Shown piece after piece: positions 1 to 8,657 of a stretch of DNA of 64,000 bases (positions are counted from its first letter, which is position 1; the number at the start of each line of letters is the position of its first letter). Source of the DNA: Anaerofustis stercorihominis DSM 17244 (lineage in GTDB: Bacteria; Bacillota; Clostridia; Eubacteriales; Anaerofustaceae); the NCBI RefSeq assembly GCF_000154825.1, contig NZ_DS560019.1, forward strand, positions 1 through 64,000, in the 5' to 3' direction. The position numbers and the translations under genes are program-made. The notes under the pieces are model-generated. The model made no database searches. It was given only the letters and a program-made list of their open reading frames with translations, and was not told where the DNA came from.

Positions 1-89
1 CTTTTACATTATAATTTATTTTAAATTTATTTATTATAGTAATAAACTTTATATGCTAAAATCTACTAAAAGGAAAGGATGATTATATA

Positions 90-1010
90 ATGTCAATAAA
101 TGATAAGTTTACGGGATTAGATTTTGAAAAATTAATAGGTGCTCCGCTTAAAGCTTCAGTTGACGCTAACGAACAATTGGCAAAATCAACTGCCGATTTT
201 ATTCAAAATGTAAATTTTGATAAAAATGAACAAAGAACAGTATCTTTTAAATATAAAATCAAGGATGATGAAAACAATAAAATAAATATAGATGTACCTT
301 TGTTGGCTCTCGTACCTATACCAAGTCTCAATATGGACGAAATAAATATATTATTTGATATGGAGGTCAAAGATACTACGAAAGATAATTTAAATAATAA
401 AATACCTGAAAATAATGAAAATGCAAAATCTAGTATGATTGATATTAGTATTAACGGCTCTAAATCTTCTCACATCAAAAATACAAAAAGAAATACGAAC
501 GAAAGTAAATATGAAGTAAATTTAAAAACAGTAAATGAAATGGCACCAGAGAGTCTTAAAATATTACTTGAAGATATTAATGAAAGGGTATCTATTAAAA
601 ATAATAAAGAGAACAACGCAGAAAAGGATAAAGTAATACAAGATAATATTTCTTCAGACTACTTAAATCAAGTAGATGAATTAATAAAAAAATCAATAGA
701 AAAGATAGAGCTATGTGCAAAAGCAAAAATAGAATATTATGATAAAATCTATAATAACCTTATCGAAAAAAGCAACACCGAAGAAGAGAAAATCAAATAT
801 AAAAATGCATTGGATATATTTAAAAAAGATATTAATATCCTAGTAAATGATTTTAAAAATATAAATTCTCTGAAATATGAAATGGTAATTGATAATATAG
901 ATAAAGATTTAATAAAAGAACCTTTATCATTAGAAGATGATCCTTTATTTCAGATAATTAATGATGTTATATTGTTAAAAGTCATAAAACATAAATCTGA
1001 AAATAAATAA
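90..1010 (+). CDS. DUF2589 domain-containing protein
   Basis: A 306-residue soluble protein with no signal peptide or membrane segment. The N-terminal ~95 residues (around IGAPLKASVDANEQLAKS, then a VSFKYKI strand and VPLLALVPIPSL) match what I recall of the DUF2589 family, whose function is unknown. Residues ~110-300 are Lys/Asn/Glu-rich and probably partly helical. The ATG is preceded by AAAGGAAAGG at good spacing. The gene is convergent with fba and shares a bidirectional terminator with it. No biochemical role can be assigned. The family call is moderately sure; the CDS itself is certain. Confidence 0.75.
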   Translation: MSINDKFTGLDFEKLIGAPLKASVDANEQLAKSTADFIQNVNFDKNEQRTVSFKYKIKDDENNKINIDVPLLALVPIPSLNMDEINILFDMEVKDTTKDNLNNKIPENNENAKSSMIDISINGSKSSHIKNTKRNTNESKYEVNLKTVNEMAPESLKILLEDINERVSIKNNKENNAEKDKVIQDNISSDYLNQVDELIKKSIEKIELCAKAKIEYYDKIYNNLIEKSNTEEEKIKYKNALDIFKKDINILVNDFKNINSLKYEMVIDNIDKDLIKEPLSLEDDPLFQIINDVILLKVIKHKSENK

Positions 1011-1036
1011 AAAGACCACTTAAATGTGGTCTTTTT
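1009..1036. terminator. Bidirectional terminator between the DUF2589 gene and fba
   Basis: AAAAAGACCAC and GTGGTCTTTTT arms around a 6-nt loop; T-runs follow the stem on both strands, so it serves both convergent genes. Confidence 0.85.
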
Positions 1037-1050
1037 ATTAGCATATAAAA

Positions 1051-1986
1051 CTATTTAAGTCCGCCTTTACCGGCACATCCGAATACTTGCATTTTGTGAG
1101 CAACCATATCTTTAACAGCAGTTCTTGCAGGTTTCAAATATCCTCTTGGATCAAATACTTCAGGTTCTTCTACGAATACTTTTCTGATAGCAGCTGTCAT
1201 TGCTAAACGGATATCTGTATCTACGTTGATTTTAGCAACACCTAATTTAGCAGCTTTTGCCAGCATTTCTTCAGGTACACCTTGAGCTCCCGGAATTTTT
1301 GCACCGTATTTGTTGTTAAGTTCAACAAATTCTTGAGGTACAGATGAAGCACCGTGAAGTACTATTGGGAAGTTTGGTATAAGTTCACAAACTTTTTCAA
1401 GTCTTGCATAATCAAGGCTAGGTTCACCTGAGAATTTATAAGCACCATGTGAAGTACCGATAGCTATAGCAAGTGAGTCAACACCTGTTTTTTCTACGAA
1501 TTCAGCAGCTTCTTCAGGGTCTGTGTAAGTAGCGTCTTTAGCTGCAACTTTAACTGCATCTTCAACACCCGCTAATTTACCAAGTTCAGCTTCAACTGTA
1601 ACACCATGGTCATGAGCATATTCTACAACTTGTTTTGTGATTTCAATATTTTTTTCAAGGTCATATTTACTAGCATCGATCATAACAGATGTAAATCCGT
1701 CATCGATACAAGATTTACAAAGTTCAAAACTGTCACCATGATCAAGATGAAGTACTACATCTACTCCCGTATCTTTGATAGCAGCATCTACTAAAGATGT
1801 TAAATAAACTGATTTAGCGTATTTTCTAGCTCCTGCTGATACTTGTAAGATTACAGGTGCATTTTCTTGTTCAGCTGCTTCAACGATGCCTTGGATAATT
1901 TCCATATTGTTAACATTGAAAGCACCTACTGCATATTTTCCTTCTTTTGCTTTTTGTAAAATTTCTTTGCTTGAGATTAAAGCCAT
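1051..1986 (-). CDS. fba: Class II fructose-1,6-bisphosphate aldolase
   Basis: A 311-residue class II (zinc) aldolase that cleaves fructose-1,6-bisphosphate to DHAP and glyceraldehyde-3-phosphate in glycolysis. Visible family motifs are LHLDHGD near residue 83 (zinc-ligand His and catalytic Asp), AELGKLAGVED near 133, the glycine-rich GTSHGAYKF, LHGASSV with a zinc-ligand His near 210, and KINVDTDIR. Length is normal. The start has AAAGGAG upstream. The upstream relQ stop overlaps this ATG by one base (TAATG), so the two are translationally coupled in one operon ending at the shared terminator. Confidence 0.96.
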   Translation of the reverse strand: MALISSKEILQKAKEGKYAVGAFNVNNMEIIQGIVEAAEQENAPVILQVSAGARKYAKSVYLTSLVDAAIKDTGVDVVLHLDHGDSFELCKSCIDDGFTSVMIDASKYDLEKNIEITKQVVEYAHDHGVTVEAELGKLAGVEDAVKVAAKDATYTDPEEAAEFVEKTGVDSLAIAIGTSHGAYKFSGEPSLDYARLEKVCELIPNFPIVLHGASSVPQEFVELNNKYGAKIPGAQGVPEEMLAKAAKLGVAKINVDTDIRLAMTAAIRKVFVEEPEVFDPRGYLKPARTAVKDMVAHKMQVFGCAGKGGLK

Positions 1987-2804
1987 TATTGTTCTCCTTT
2001 GTTTTCTTTTTTTACTAAATTTTTAACTTTTGCTTCCAGTTCTTTTTCCAAAAGCATAAGCTGTAGGGTGTCATCTTTTTCCGATAACTTTGTAAATATT
2101 TTAACATATTTATTCCCTAATTCCAAATATCCCATCTTATTTAGAAGAGATATATATTGACTTGTCATAAGTGTGGCATTCTTCTTTGCCCTGAATAATT
2201 TTTGTGCATGCATTACTTCATCACGTATTGCACTCATTTCCTGATCTAAATCTTTGACCTTTACAGCAGCTGCTTTGAGTCTTTCGGAAATTTCCTTTGG
2301 TATATCCCCCTCGTATTTATAATTGAGGGAATGTTCTATGGTAGCCCAAAAATTGATTGCCAGTGTCCTTATTTGAATTTCACATAATATATCCTTGACA
2401 CCAAAAGCGGTATGGACTTGATATTCTATTACAAGATGTACCGAACGGTATCCGCTTTCCTTGGGATTGGAAAGATAATCTTTTTTGATGATGATATTCA
2501 TATCATTTCTGCCTGCAATATGGCTTGCAACTTTATTTATATCTTCTTCAAACTGACATACTATCCTAATTCCGGCAAGGTCGGTTATCTTAGTTTCAAT
2601 ATCTTCAATATTATAATCATTTTTATCTAACTTTTCCAGTATACTGCTTACTTTTTTTACTCTTCCGTGAACTTCTTCTATCTCTGAATACTGTCCGGTT
2701 TTTAATTTTTGGTCTCTTATTGTTTCAAACTTTAAAGTAAGCTCGTCTACTGCCTGCTTATATGGGTATAAAAAATCTTCCCAATTTACGCTGTTTTCAA
2801 GCAC
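1986..2804 (-). CDS. relQ: Small alarmone synthetase, RelQ/YjbM-type (p)ppGpp synthase
   Basis: A 272-residue single-domain RelA/SpoT synthetase with no HD hydrolase, TGS or ACT domain, as in small alarmone synthetases; it transfers pyrophosphate from ATP to GDP/GTP. Visible motifs are HGRVKKVSSILEK (ATP-binding basic segment), ITDLAGIRIVCQF, NPKESGYRSVHLV and EIQIRTLAINFWATIEH. The C-terminal helices match the tetramerisation region of the family. The start is GTG with GGAG nine bases upstream; the nearby ATG is out of frame. It is the first gene of a coupled pair with fba. Confidence 0.92.
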   Translation of the reverse strand: MLENSVNWEDFLYPYKQAVDELTLKFETIRDQKLKTGQYSEIEEVHGRVKKVSSILEKLDKNDYNIEDIETKITDLAGIRIVCQFEEDINKVASHIAGRNDMNIIIKKDYLSNPKESGYRSVHLVIEYQVHTAFGVKDILCEIQIRTLAINFWATIEHSLNYKYEGDIPKEISERLKAAAVKVKDLDQEMSAIRDEVMHAQKLFRAKKNATLMTSQYISLLNKMGYLELGNKYVKIFTKLSEKDDTLQLMLLEKELEAKVKNLVKKENKGEQ

Positions 2805-2819
2805 CTTATCATGCTCCTT

Positions 2820-3767
2820 TTACTTAAACTTATCAAGAAGTCCTTTTTCATATGCTTTATACTTTTTACCTTGATAAGTATTTTGTTTTTTCATCTCATC
2901 TATTATCATATCTTGAATGACCCAGTGTGATCTATCCCAGTTTAAAAATAACACATCTTCTTCTTTGGGAACTCTGGAAACCAGTCTTTCAACCGCAATA
3001 TTTTCACTTAAATTCTCCAAGAATAAAACTACTCTTCTTACAAAATCATCAAGTTCTAACATTTCGATTTTTCCTTCTTCATACATTTTACCCAAAATTG
3101 TATTTTTTTCAATATATAAAGAGTGAATTTTTACGCTATTTGTATTTAAAATACTAAGTATTTTTGCCGCTTCCACCAAATCCTCATCACGGTCGTATGG
3201 AATGGAAGCAATTATATGCGTACAAATTTCAAAATCATAACTTTTTATAAGAAGAGCAGCTTTTAAATAATCTGCAAGAGTATGACCTCTATTTAATTTT
3301 TTCAGTGTTTCATTATTTACTGACTGTAATCCAAGTTCGATGATTATATCAAGATGATACATATTTTCTACTTCTTTTAAAAAGTCAAGATAATCGCCGT
3401 CGATGCAGTCAGGTCTGGTAGAAATCGAAATCGCCACCGCATTATCCACTGCGTTTACAGCTTCTATAATGTTATTTTTAAAAGTAGAAAGCTTTATATA
3501 TGTATTAGTAAAATTTTGGAAATATAATATAAACTTTTCAGCCTTATATTTATTAACAAAAATATCTAAATTATCGTTTATTTGTTTGGTTATTGATTCT
3601 TTGCAGTCGCCGTTTTCATAGCCTGCACCTTTTTCACCACAAAATATACATCCGCCTTTAGATATACTCCCATCTCTTACCGGACAGGTCGTATCGATAC
3701 TAATTGGTATTTTATAAACCTTAGAAGAATATTTCTCCTTTAATTTAGTAGAAAATTTAGTATACAA
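2820..3767 (-). CDS. TIGR01212/YtqA-family radical SAM protein
   Basis: A 315-residue radical SAM protein of the YhcC/YtqA family. The cluster-binding region is near residue 29: CPVRDGSISKGGCIFCGEKG, with the family's elongated cysteine spacing. The later LGLQSVNNETLKKLNRGH is typical of the B12-independent Elp3-like fold. The substrate is not settled in my knowledge. The start is TTG with only a weak Shine-Dalgarno, two bases after the stop of the upstream P-loop gene, so translational coupling is the likely initiation route. Part of a dense minus-strand run with relQ and fba. Confidence 0.85.
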   Translation of the reverse strand: MYTKFSTKLKEKYSSKVYKIPISIDTTCPVRDGSISKGGCIFCGEKGAGYENGDCKESITKQINDNLDIFVNKYKAEKFILYFQNFTNTYIKLSTFKNNIIEAVNAVDNAVAISISTRPDCIDGDYLDFLKEVENMYHLDIIIELGLQSVNNETLKKLNRGHTLADYLKAALLIKSYDFEICTHIIASIPYDRDEDLVEAAKILSILNTNSVKIHSLYIEKNTILGKMYEEGKIEMLELDDFVRRVVLFLENLSENIAVERLVSRVPKEEDVLFLNWDRSHWVIQDMIIDEMKKQNTYQGKKYKAYEKGLLDKFK

Positions 3768-3769
3768 TG

Positions 3770-4192
3770 TTACGCTTCTTGATATTCGTATTTTTTAAGA
3801 AGATTTAATTCATCTTCATCTCTCGCGCCAAGAGTTAGAGTAATATCACATTCATATTCTTTGGTAAATGCTTCAAGCTGATCTAAGAAAGCTATTGCAG
3901 TTTCCAAATGTTTTGCATTTATGATTGATAAAATATCGTCTATGTATATTTTTGTTATATCGTAATTTCCCGCGATAAGTCCGCATAAAAATCCGAAGAA
4001 CATTTCAGAAGAAGCGATATGGAATTCAGATGTATTTATAAATCTGATTTGAGTCATAACTTCTCTTGAGTGGTTTAATGATGAATCGATATAGACTTGA
4101 AGCCCTTTCGTTTCTTTGTTTTCATTGTTAGCTAAGTCTATAAGTCTTTTTGTCTTTCCGGTGCCTTCTGCACCACCGATAATTTTAACCAT
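3770..4192 (-). CDS. Small P-loop ATP-binding protein, function unknown
   Basis: About 140 residues. A Walker A motif lies at the very N-terminus (GGAEGTGKT) and a Walker-B-like strand KIYIDDILSII near residue 85. I chose the ATG at 4192 because GAGGTG sits six bases upstream; a GTG nine bases further out overlaps that site. It resembles short uncharacterised Clostridia proteins annotated as PilT-like or ATP-binding, but no specific family can be asserted. It is followed directly by the ytqA-type gene. Confidence 0.7.
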   Translation of the reverse strand: MVKIIGGAEGTGKTKRLIDLANNENKETKGLQVYIDSSLNHSREVMTQIRFINTSEFHIASSEMFFGFLCGLIAGNYDITKIYIDDILSIINAKHLETAIAFLDQLEAFTKEYECDITLTLGARDEDELNLLKKYEYQEA

Positions 4193-4430
4193 TTTAATCA
4201 CCTCGTACGCTTTTTTTATTTATAAGTATTCTACCACAATTTATATAAAATGTGAAGTGCATTTACGATACAAATTATCTTTTCCATAATATCAAAAACT
4301 TTCCTTATCTTTCATTATGCTTCATATAAACGCTTTCAGTAATTTTGACTGTTTTTTCCTATTTTCTTTTTTTATTTATTTTTTATTCAATTTTAAAATC
4401 ATGAGTTAAATTTATTTCTAAAATAAAAAA

Positions 4431-4451
4431 GAGTGCAGTAAATCTGCACTC
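4431..4451 (-). terminator. Terminator of the ABC transporter operon
   Basis: GAGTGCAG-TAAAT-CTGCACTC stem followed on the minus strand by TTTTTTATTTT. It lies just past the ATP-binding protein gene. The rest of 4202-4457 is AT-rich with no other feature seen. Confidence 0.85.
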
Positions 4452-4457
4452 CTGAAT

Positions 4458-5252
4458 TTATGATAATAACATTCTGTCGTTTGCGAATTCTCCGCCCGAA
4501 CACATCTCAAATTTTTCAAGCAAATCTTTCACTTCGAGATTTTTCTTTTCATCTCCGCTAACATCGTATATTATATGACCTTCATACATCATTATAAGTC
4601 TGTTTCCATATTTGATGGCGTCTCTCATGTTGTGAGTTACCATAAGTGCGGTCAAATTATCTTTTTCAATTATCTTATCCGTGATTTTAAGAACTTTAGC
4701 CGCAGTCTTAGGGTCTAGGGCTGCAGTATGTTCGTCCAAAAGAAGCAACTCCGGTTTCTTTAAAGTCGCCATAAGGAGTGTTAAAGCCTGTCTTTGTCCT
4801 CCTGACAAAAGACCTACTTTATCACTTAATCTGTCTTCAAGACCAAGATCAAGAGTTTTAAGAAGCTCTTTGTATTCTTCTCTTTCTTCATTCTTGATTC
4901 CCCAGGCAAAACCTCTCTTATCCCCTCTTCTGTTCGCCATTGCAAGATTTTCTTCTATCATCATATCCGAAGCGGTACCTCTCATAGGGTCCTGGAATAC
5001 TCTTCCTATCCACCTTGCTCTTTTATGTTCGTCGAGATTTGTAATCAAATGGTCCGCAAGAGTGATTTTACCGCTGTCAACGGGATATACGCCGGCTACC
5101 ATATTTAACATTGTAGATTTTCCCGCTCCGTTACCGCCTATAACAGTTACAAAATCCTGAGGGTTCAAGTGTAGATTTATATCTATCAATGCTTTCTTTT
5201 CATTTATTGTACCTTCGTTGAATGTCTTATTTATATTTTGTAATTTAAGCAT
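4458..5252 (-). CDS. ABC transporter ATP-binding protein, TrpYZ-type uptake system
   Basis: A 264-residue ATPase energising the adjacent permease. Walker A GGNGAGKS is near residue 39, the Q-loop is in GRVFQDP, the signature is LLSGGQRQAL, Walker B is LLLLDEHTAALDP and the switch His is in MVTHNMRD. The DEHTAALDP Walker B is characteristic of the ATPases paired with PF04392 binding proteins. The start lies three bases after the permease stop, so they are co-transcribed. Substrate is not known; related systems are predicted to take up tryptophan, but no T-box is present here. Confidence 0.9.
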   Translation of the reverse strand: MLKLQNINKTFNEGTINEKKALIDINLHLNPQDFVTVIGGNGAGKSTMLNMVAGVYPVDSGKITLADHLITNLDEHKRARWIGRVFQDPMRGTASDMMIEENLAMANRRGDKRGFAWGIKNEEREEYKELLKTLDLGLEDRLSDKVGLLSGGQRQALTLLMATLKKPELLLLDEHTAALDPKTAAKVLKITDKIIEKDNLTALMVTHNMRDAIKYGNRLIMMYEGHIIYDVSGDEKKNLEVKDLLEKFEMCSGGEFANDRMLLS

Positions 5253-5255
5253 TTT

Positions 5256-6209
5256 CTACACCTCCCCGCCGTTGATTTCTTTATTTATTTTTATTTTCTT
5301 TCTCATATTAAGCTTTGATTTAATAATAGGAAGAGAAAGAGCAAGTGCAACGATAATAGCAGTTAATAATTTTAAATCGTTAGGGTTCATACCGAGTCTG
5401 AGTACAACCGCTATGATCACTCTGTATATGATACTACCTAAAACCACACTGAAAAGTTTTGTTTTAAAAGAACGTGCGTGAGTTAAAATGACTTCTCCGA
5501 TGATTATCGACGCAAGCCCTATTACGATGGTACCCGTTCCCATTCCTACATCTCCGTATCTCTGAGACTGAGCTACCATGGCTCCTGAAAGAGAAACGAG
5601 TCCGTTTGAAATAACAAGTCCTATGATTTTCATGGTATCGGTATTCACACCCAGTGCTCTTACCATGTCTTCGTTATTACCCGTAGCTCTTATTGCAGAA
5701 CCTATTTCCGTTCCGAAGAACCAATAAAGCACTACCATACATATAACTGCGATTATAATACCGAAAACCAAAGTGGCACTTCTGTTTGAAAGCCCTGTAA
5801 GGTTAGTTATAATATCGATAACAGTCTTAACGTTTCCTCCGCCGATTTGAGGCATAGCTAAATTTGATTTTCCTGCCAACACCTTTAAATTTATGGAATA
5901 AAGTGAAAGCATGGTAAGGATACCTGCCAAGATTGCAGGGATTTTAAGTTTAGTATGTAAAAAACCGGTAACATACCCTGCTATCATACCCGCCAAAGTT
6001 GCCGCAATCAAACTCAAAATAGGATTTACTCCCGATACTACAAGCGTAGCAGTGATACATCCTCCGAGAGCAAAAGTCCCGTCAACTGTAAGATCCGCTA
6101 TATCTAATATTTTAAATGTTATATATACGCCAAGACACATTATTCCCCATAATATACCTAAACTGATGGCATCGGGAAGGTTCTTGAGTATACCCATAAA
6201 TAGTTCCAT
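5256..6209 (-). CDS. ABC transporter permease (LivH-like), TrpYZ-type uptake system
   Basis: A 317-residue polytopic membrane protein with about 8-9 hydrophobic segments and the LivH/RbsC-like permease fold (GIMCLGVYITFKILDIADLT, then AIRATGNNEDMVRALGVN, the EAA-like loop that contacts the ATPase). The tail is Lys-rich and cytoplasmic. AGGGGGTAGAGA precedes the ATG. It pairs with the ATPase 3 bp downstream. The likely binding proteins are the two PF04392 lipoproteins at 7.4-9.6 kb, now separated from it by two plus-strand genes. Confidence 0.9.
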   Translation of the reverse strand: MELFMGILKNLPDAISLGILWGIMCLGVYITFKILDIADLTVDGTFALGGCITATLVVSGVNPILSLIAATLAGMIAGYVTGFLHTKLKIPAILAGILTMLSLYSINLKVLAGKSNLAMPQIGGGNVKTVIDIITNLTGLSNRSATLVFGIIIAVICMVVLYWFFGTEIGSAIRATGNNEDMVRALGVNTDTMKIIGLVISNGLVSLSGAMVAQSQRYGDVGMGTGTIVIGLASIIIGEVILTHARSFKTKLFSVVLGSIIYRVIIAVVLRLGMNPNDLKLLTAIIVALALSLPIIKSKLNMRKKIKINKEINGGEV

Positions 6210-6430
6210 TCTCTACCCCCTGAAATTACTGTTTATAATAAAATAAAAAAAGAAATAAAAATAATATCCATTTCACTATTATTTCTATTCTACTATTATT
6301 TACAAAACTTTTCAATAAAAAAATACTTTTTTATAAGGTTATAGAAGGAATATAAAGCGATTAAAAATGCTTATAAAAAATCAATCGTCTCGAATTTCTT
6401 TCCCAATGATCATTTATAAATAAAATATAG

Positions 6431-6455
6431 TATAATTGTTTAAACTATTGAACAA
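6431..6455 (+). promoter_or_regulatory. -10 box and candidate ArsR operator
   Basis: TATAAT at 6431-6436 directly adjoins TTGTTTAA-ACTA-TTGAACAA at 6436-6455, an inverted repeat with 7 of 8 arm bases matching, just upstream of the ArsR-family gene. The position over the transcription start suggests autorepression. No convincing -35 was found. Confidence 0.5.
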
Positions 6456-6466
6456 AGGAGTTTATA

Positions 6467-6835
6467 ATGGACGATTGTAAAAAACAGAGATTAAGCTTAT
6501 CTAGTAAATTTAAAAATTGTAAAAATGCCTTTGTGGCTTTAGGAGATGAAACGAGGCAAAATATAATCATAGCGCTTTTGGAAAGTGATAAAATAGGCAT
6601 GAGAGTAGGAGAAATAACCAATAAAACTTATCTTTCCCGTCCTGCCGTTTCACATCACTTAAAAATTTTAAAAGAAGCAAATATAATTTCCATGTATAAA
6701 AAAGGAACTATGAATTTTTATTATATAAATGCAAACAAAACGATTTGGAAAGAAATTAAAAATTTAACGGATGACGTATATGACATGATACAAAATGCTT
6801 CGTCATGGGGATATCCCAATGAAAATCAAGAATAA
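6467..6835 (+). CDS. ArsR-family winged-helix regulator
   Basis: A 122-residue HTH_5 repressor-type protein: ALGDETRQNIIIALLE, then the recognition segment LSRPAVSHHLKILKEANII and a wing with MNFYYIN. No obvious paired-cysteine metal site is seen in the recognition helix; the only cysteines are near the N-terminus, so the effector may not be a metal. AAAGGAG is well placed before the ATG. It is followed 20 bp later by the nitroreductase-like gene, which it probably controls. Confidence 0.88.
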   Translation: MDDCKKQRLSLSSKFKNCKNAFVALGDETRQNIIIALLESDKIGMRVGEITNKTYLSRPAVSHHLKILKEANIISMYKKGTMNFYYINANKTIWKEIKNLTDDVYDMIQNASSWGYPNENQE

Positions 6836-6855
6836 AAATTATAGAGGAGATAAAG

Positions 6856-7518
6856 ATGGACATTAAAAAAGCAATAGCACAGAGACATTCCATGAGAAGT
6901 TACACTAATAAAAAAATAGACGGAGACGTAAAAGAAAAATTAATCAATATAATAGAAGAGTGCAATAAAAAATCAGGACTTAATATAAAATTATTCCTAG
7001 ATGAACCGAAGGCTTTTGATACATTTATGGCACACTACGGAAAATTCGAAAATGTGAATAATTATATCGTTCTTATAGGTAAAAAAGATAAAGGTACTGA
7101 TGAAATGTGCGGATATTTCGGAGAAGAAATAGTTTTAAAAGCACAAATGCTGGGACTAAATACATGTTGGGTAGCTCTCACTTACGGTAAAAGAAAAATA
7201 CCTTACGACCTAAAAAAAGATGAAAAAATATACTGCACTATAGCGGTGGGTTACGGGAAAACAAACGGAGTAAAAAGCAAATCGAAATCCATAAAAGAAG
7301 TAGTCAAAAATGATGATCATATGCCGGATTGGTTTAAGGACGGAATAGAAGCCGCTCTTTTGGTACCGACAGCAACAAATCAACAAAAATTTATATTTGA
7401 TATAAATGAAGACAAAGTATCGGTACATGCACTAAAAGGATTTTATTCGAAACTTGACCTAGGAATAGTAAAGTATCATTTTGAAATAGGTTCGAATAGA
7501 AAATGCTTTGACATATAA
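6856..7518 (+). CDS. Nitroreductase-like flavoprotein (TM1586-type)
   Basis: A 220-residue nitroreductase-fold protein. The N-terminus IAQRHSMRSYTNKKID is the FMN-phosphate contact of nitroreductases; GLNTCWVALTY and AVGYGK lie mid-protein; LVPTATNQQKFIFDI and KGFYSKLDLGIVKYHFEIG at the C-terminus fit the internally duplicated TM1586-like NiRdase family. The substrate is unknown; FMN-dependent NAD(P)H oxidoreduction is inferred. GAGGAG lies before the ATG, and the gene is in an operon with the ArsR gene. It is convergent with the binding-protein gene, sharing a terminator. Confidence 0.85.
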   Translation: MDIKKAIAQRHSMRSYTNKKIDGDVKEKLINIIEECNKKSGLNIKLFLDEPKAFDTFMAHYGKFENVNNYIVLIGKKDKGTDEMCGYFGEEIVLKAQMLGLNTCWVALTYGKRKIPYDLKKDEKIYCTIAVGYGKTNGVKSKSKSIKEVVKNDDHMPDWFKDGIEAALLVPTATNQQKFIFDINEDKVSVHALKGFYSKLDLGIVKYHFEIGSNRKCFDI

Positions 7519-8536
7519 ATAACAAAAAAAACAACCCATGTGGGTGTTTTTTTATTTTAACAAAGTTTATTCTTTTTAAATTATCCGGAACTTTCATATT
7601 TAAAGTTTTTAAAGTATCGTTATTAACTACAAGTTTTAAATCATCCCCATTTAAATATTCGATTGGCATGTCGTTAACTTTAGCTTTTCCTTCCAAAACT
7701 TTAATAGCCTGAATACCTGTTTTATAACCAAGGTCATAATAATCTATACCGTAACAAGCAAGACCGCCGTCAGTAGCCATAGCTTGTGCCCCGCAGTAAA
7801 CTGGAACTTTTGCTTCATTCGTAACAAGTGCAACCGTAGCCATACCTGCGGCAAACGTATTGTCCGTTGGAATATAGATCGCATCTACTTTATCTACTAT
7901 TGAAGAAGTGACCTGCTGGATTTCATTTGAACTTGATACTGTACCTTCTACGATTGTAAGTCCTAATTTCTTCGCTTCTTTTTTAGCTATTTTAGCCTGC
8001 AAAACAGAGTTTGCTTCGTTTGACGAATATAAAAGACCTACTTTTTTAGCTTTTGGTGAAAACTCTTTTAATACTTCAAGCTGATCTTTTACAGGAGTTA
8101 AATCACTCGTACCCGATACGTTTGTTTCAGGTTTTTCATTTGATTTAACAAGTCCCGCATCCGCAGGGTCTGTAACTGCAGTTATCAAGATAGGAATATC
8201 TTTTGTTTTGCTTGAGGCAGCTTGAGCGGCAGGTGTACCGATAGCTAAAATCAAATCTTTACCGTCATTCACAAATCCGTCGGAAATGGTTTGACAGTTT
8301 GATTGATCCCCCGCAGCATTTTGGAAATCTATTTTTATTTTATCTCCGTCTTCATATCCGTTTTCTTTTAAAGCAGCAACAAAGCCCTTATAAGAAGCAT
8401 CCAATGAATCATGCTGAATTAATTGTAACACACCTATTTTATATGCTTTATCGGAACCCGATGAGGAACTCCCGCAGCTTGCAAGCCCCATCATCATGCC
8501 GAAACAAAGCATAACAGATAATATTTTCTTTAACAT
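7391..8536 (-). CDS. ABC substrate-binding lipoprotein (PF04392), copy 2, with aberrant C-terminal extension
   Basis: Lipoprotein signal peptide with lipobox LASC (Cys21), then a periplasmic-binding fold (YKIGVLQLIQHDSLD, ILAIGTPAAQAA, AVTDPADAGLV, YGIDYYDLGYKTG). It closely parallels the upstream copy up to VPDN, about residue 326. The frame then runs ~50 residues further through the terminator and antisense into the nitroreductase gene. Adding one A in the AAAAA run near 7579 would end the protein about 8 codons after PDN, as in copy 1. The tail is therefore likely a frameshift or sequencing artefact, with the natural end near 7,558. RBS AAGGGGAG precedes the ATG. Confidence 0.85.
   Translation of the reverse strand: MLKKILSVMLCFGMMMGLASCGSSSSGSDKAYKIGVLQLIQHDSLDASYKGFVAALKENGYEDGDKIKIDFQNAAGDQSNCQTISDGFVNDGKDLILAIGTPAAQAASSKTKDIPILITAVTDPADAGLVKSNEKPETNVSGTSDLTPVKDQLEVLKEFSPKAKKVGLLYSSNEANSVLQAKIAKKEAKKLGLTIVEGTVSSSNEIQQVTSSIVDKVDAIYIPTDNTFAAGMATVALVTNEAKVPVYCGAQAMATDGGLACYGIDYYDLGYKTGIQAIKVLEGKAKVNDMPIEYLNGDDLKLVVNNDTLKTLNMKVPDNLKRINFVKIKKHPHGLFFLLFICQSIFYSNLFQNDTLLFLGQVSNKILLVHVPILCLHLYQI
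7527..7553. terminator. Bidirectional terminator
   Basis: ACAACCCA-TG-TGGGTGT stem flanked by an A-run on the left and T7 on the right. It lies between the convergent nitroreductase and binding-protein genes. Confidence 0.8.
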
Positions 8537-8657
8537 AAAATTTCTCCCCTTATTATAATTAATTAATGTTTACGTTTTAAACTCCTATAATATTATAAAA
8601 ACATGTATTTCTACCCTTAAACAGAGCAGAAATACGAATACTCAATCACTTAATTGA

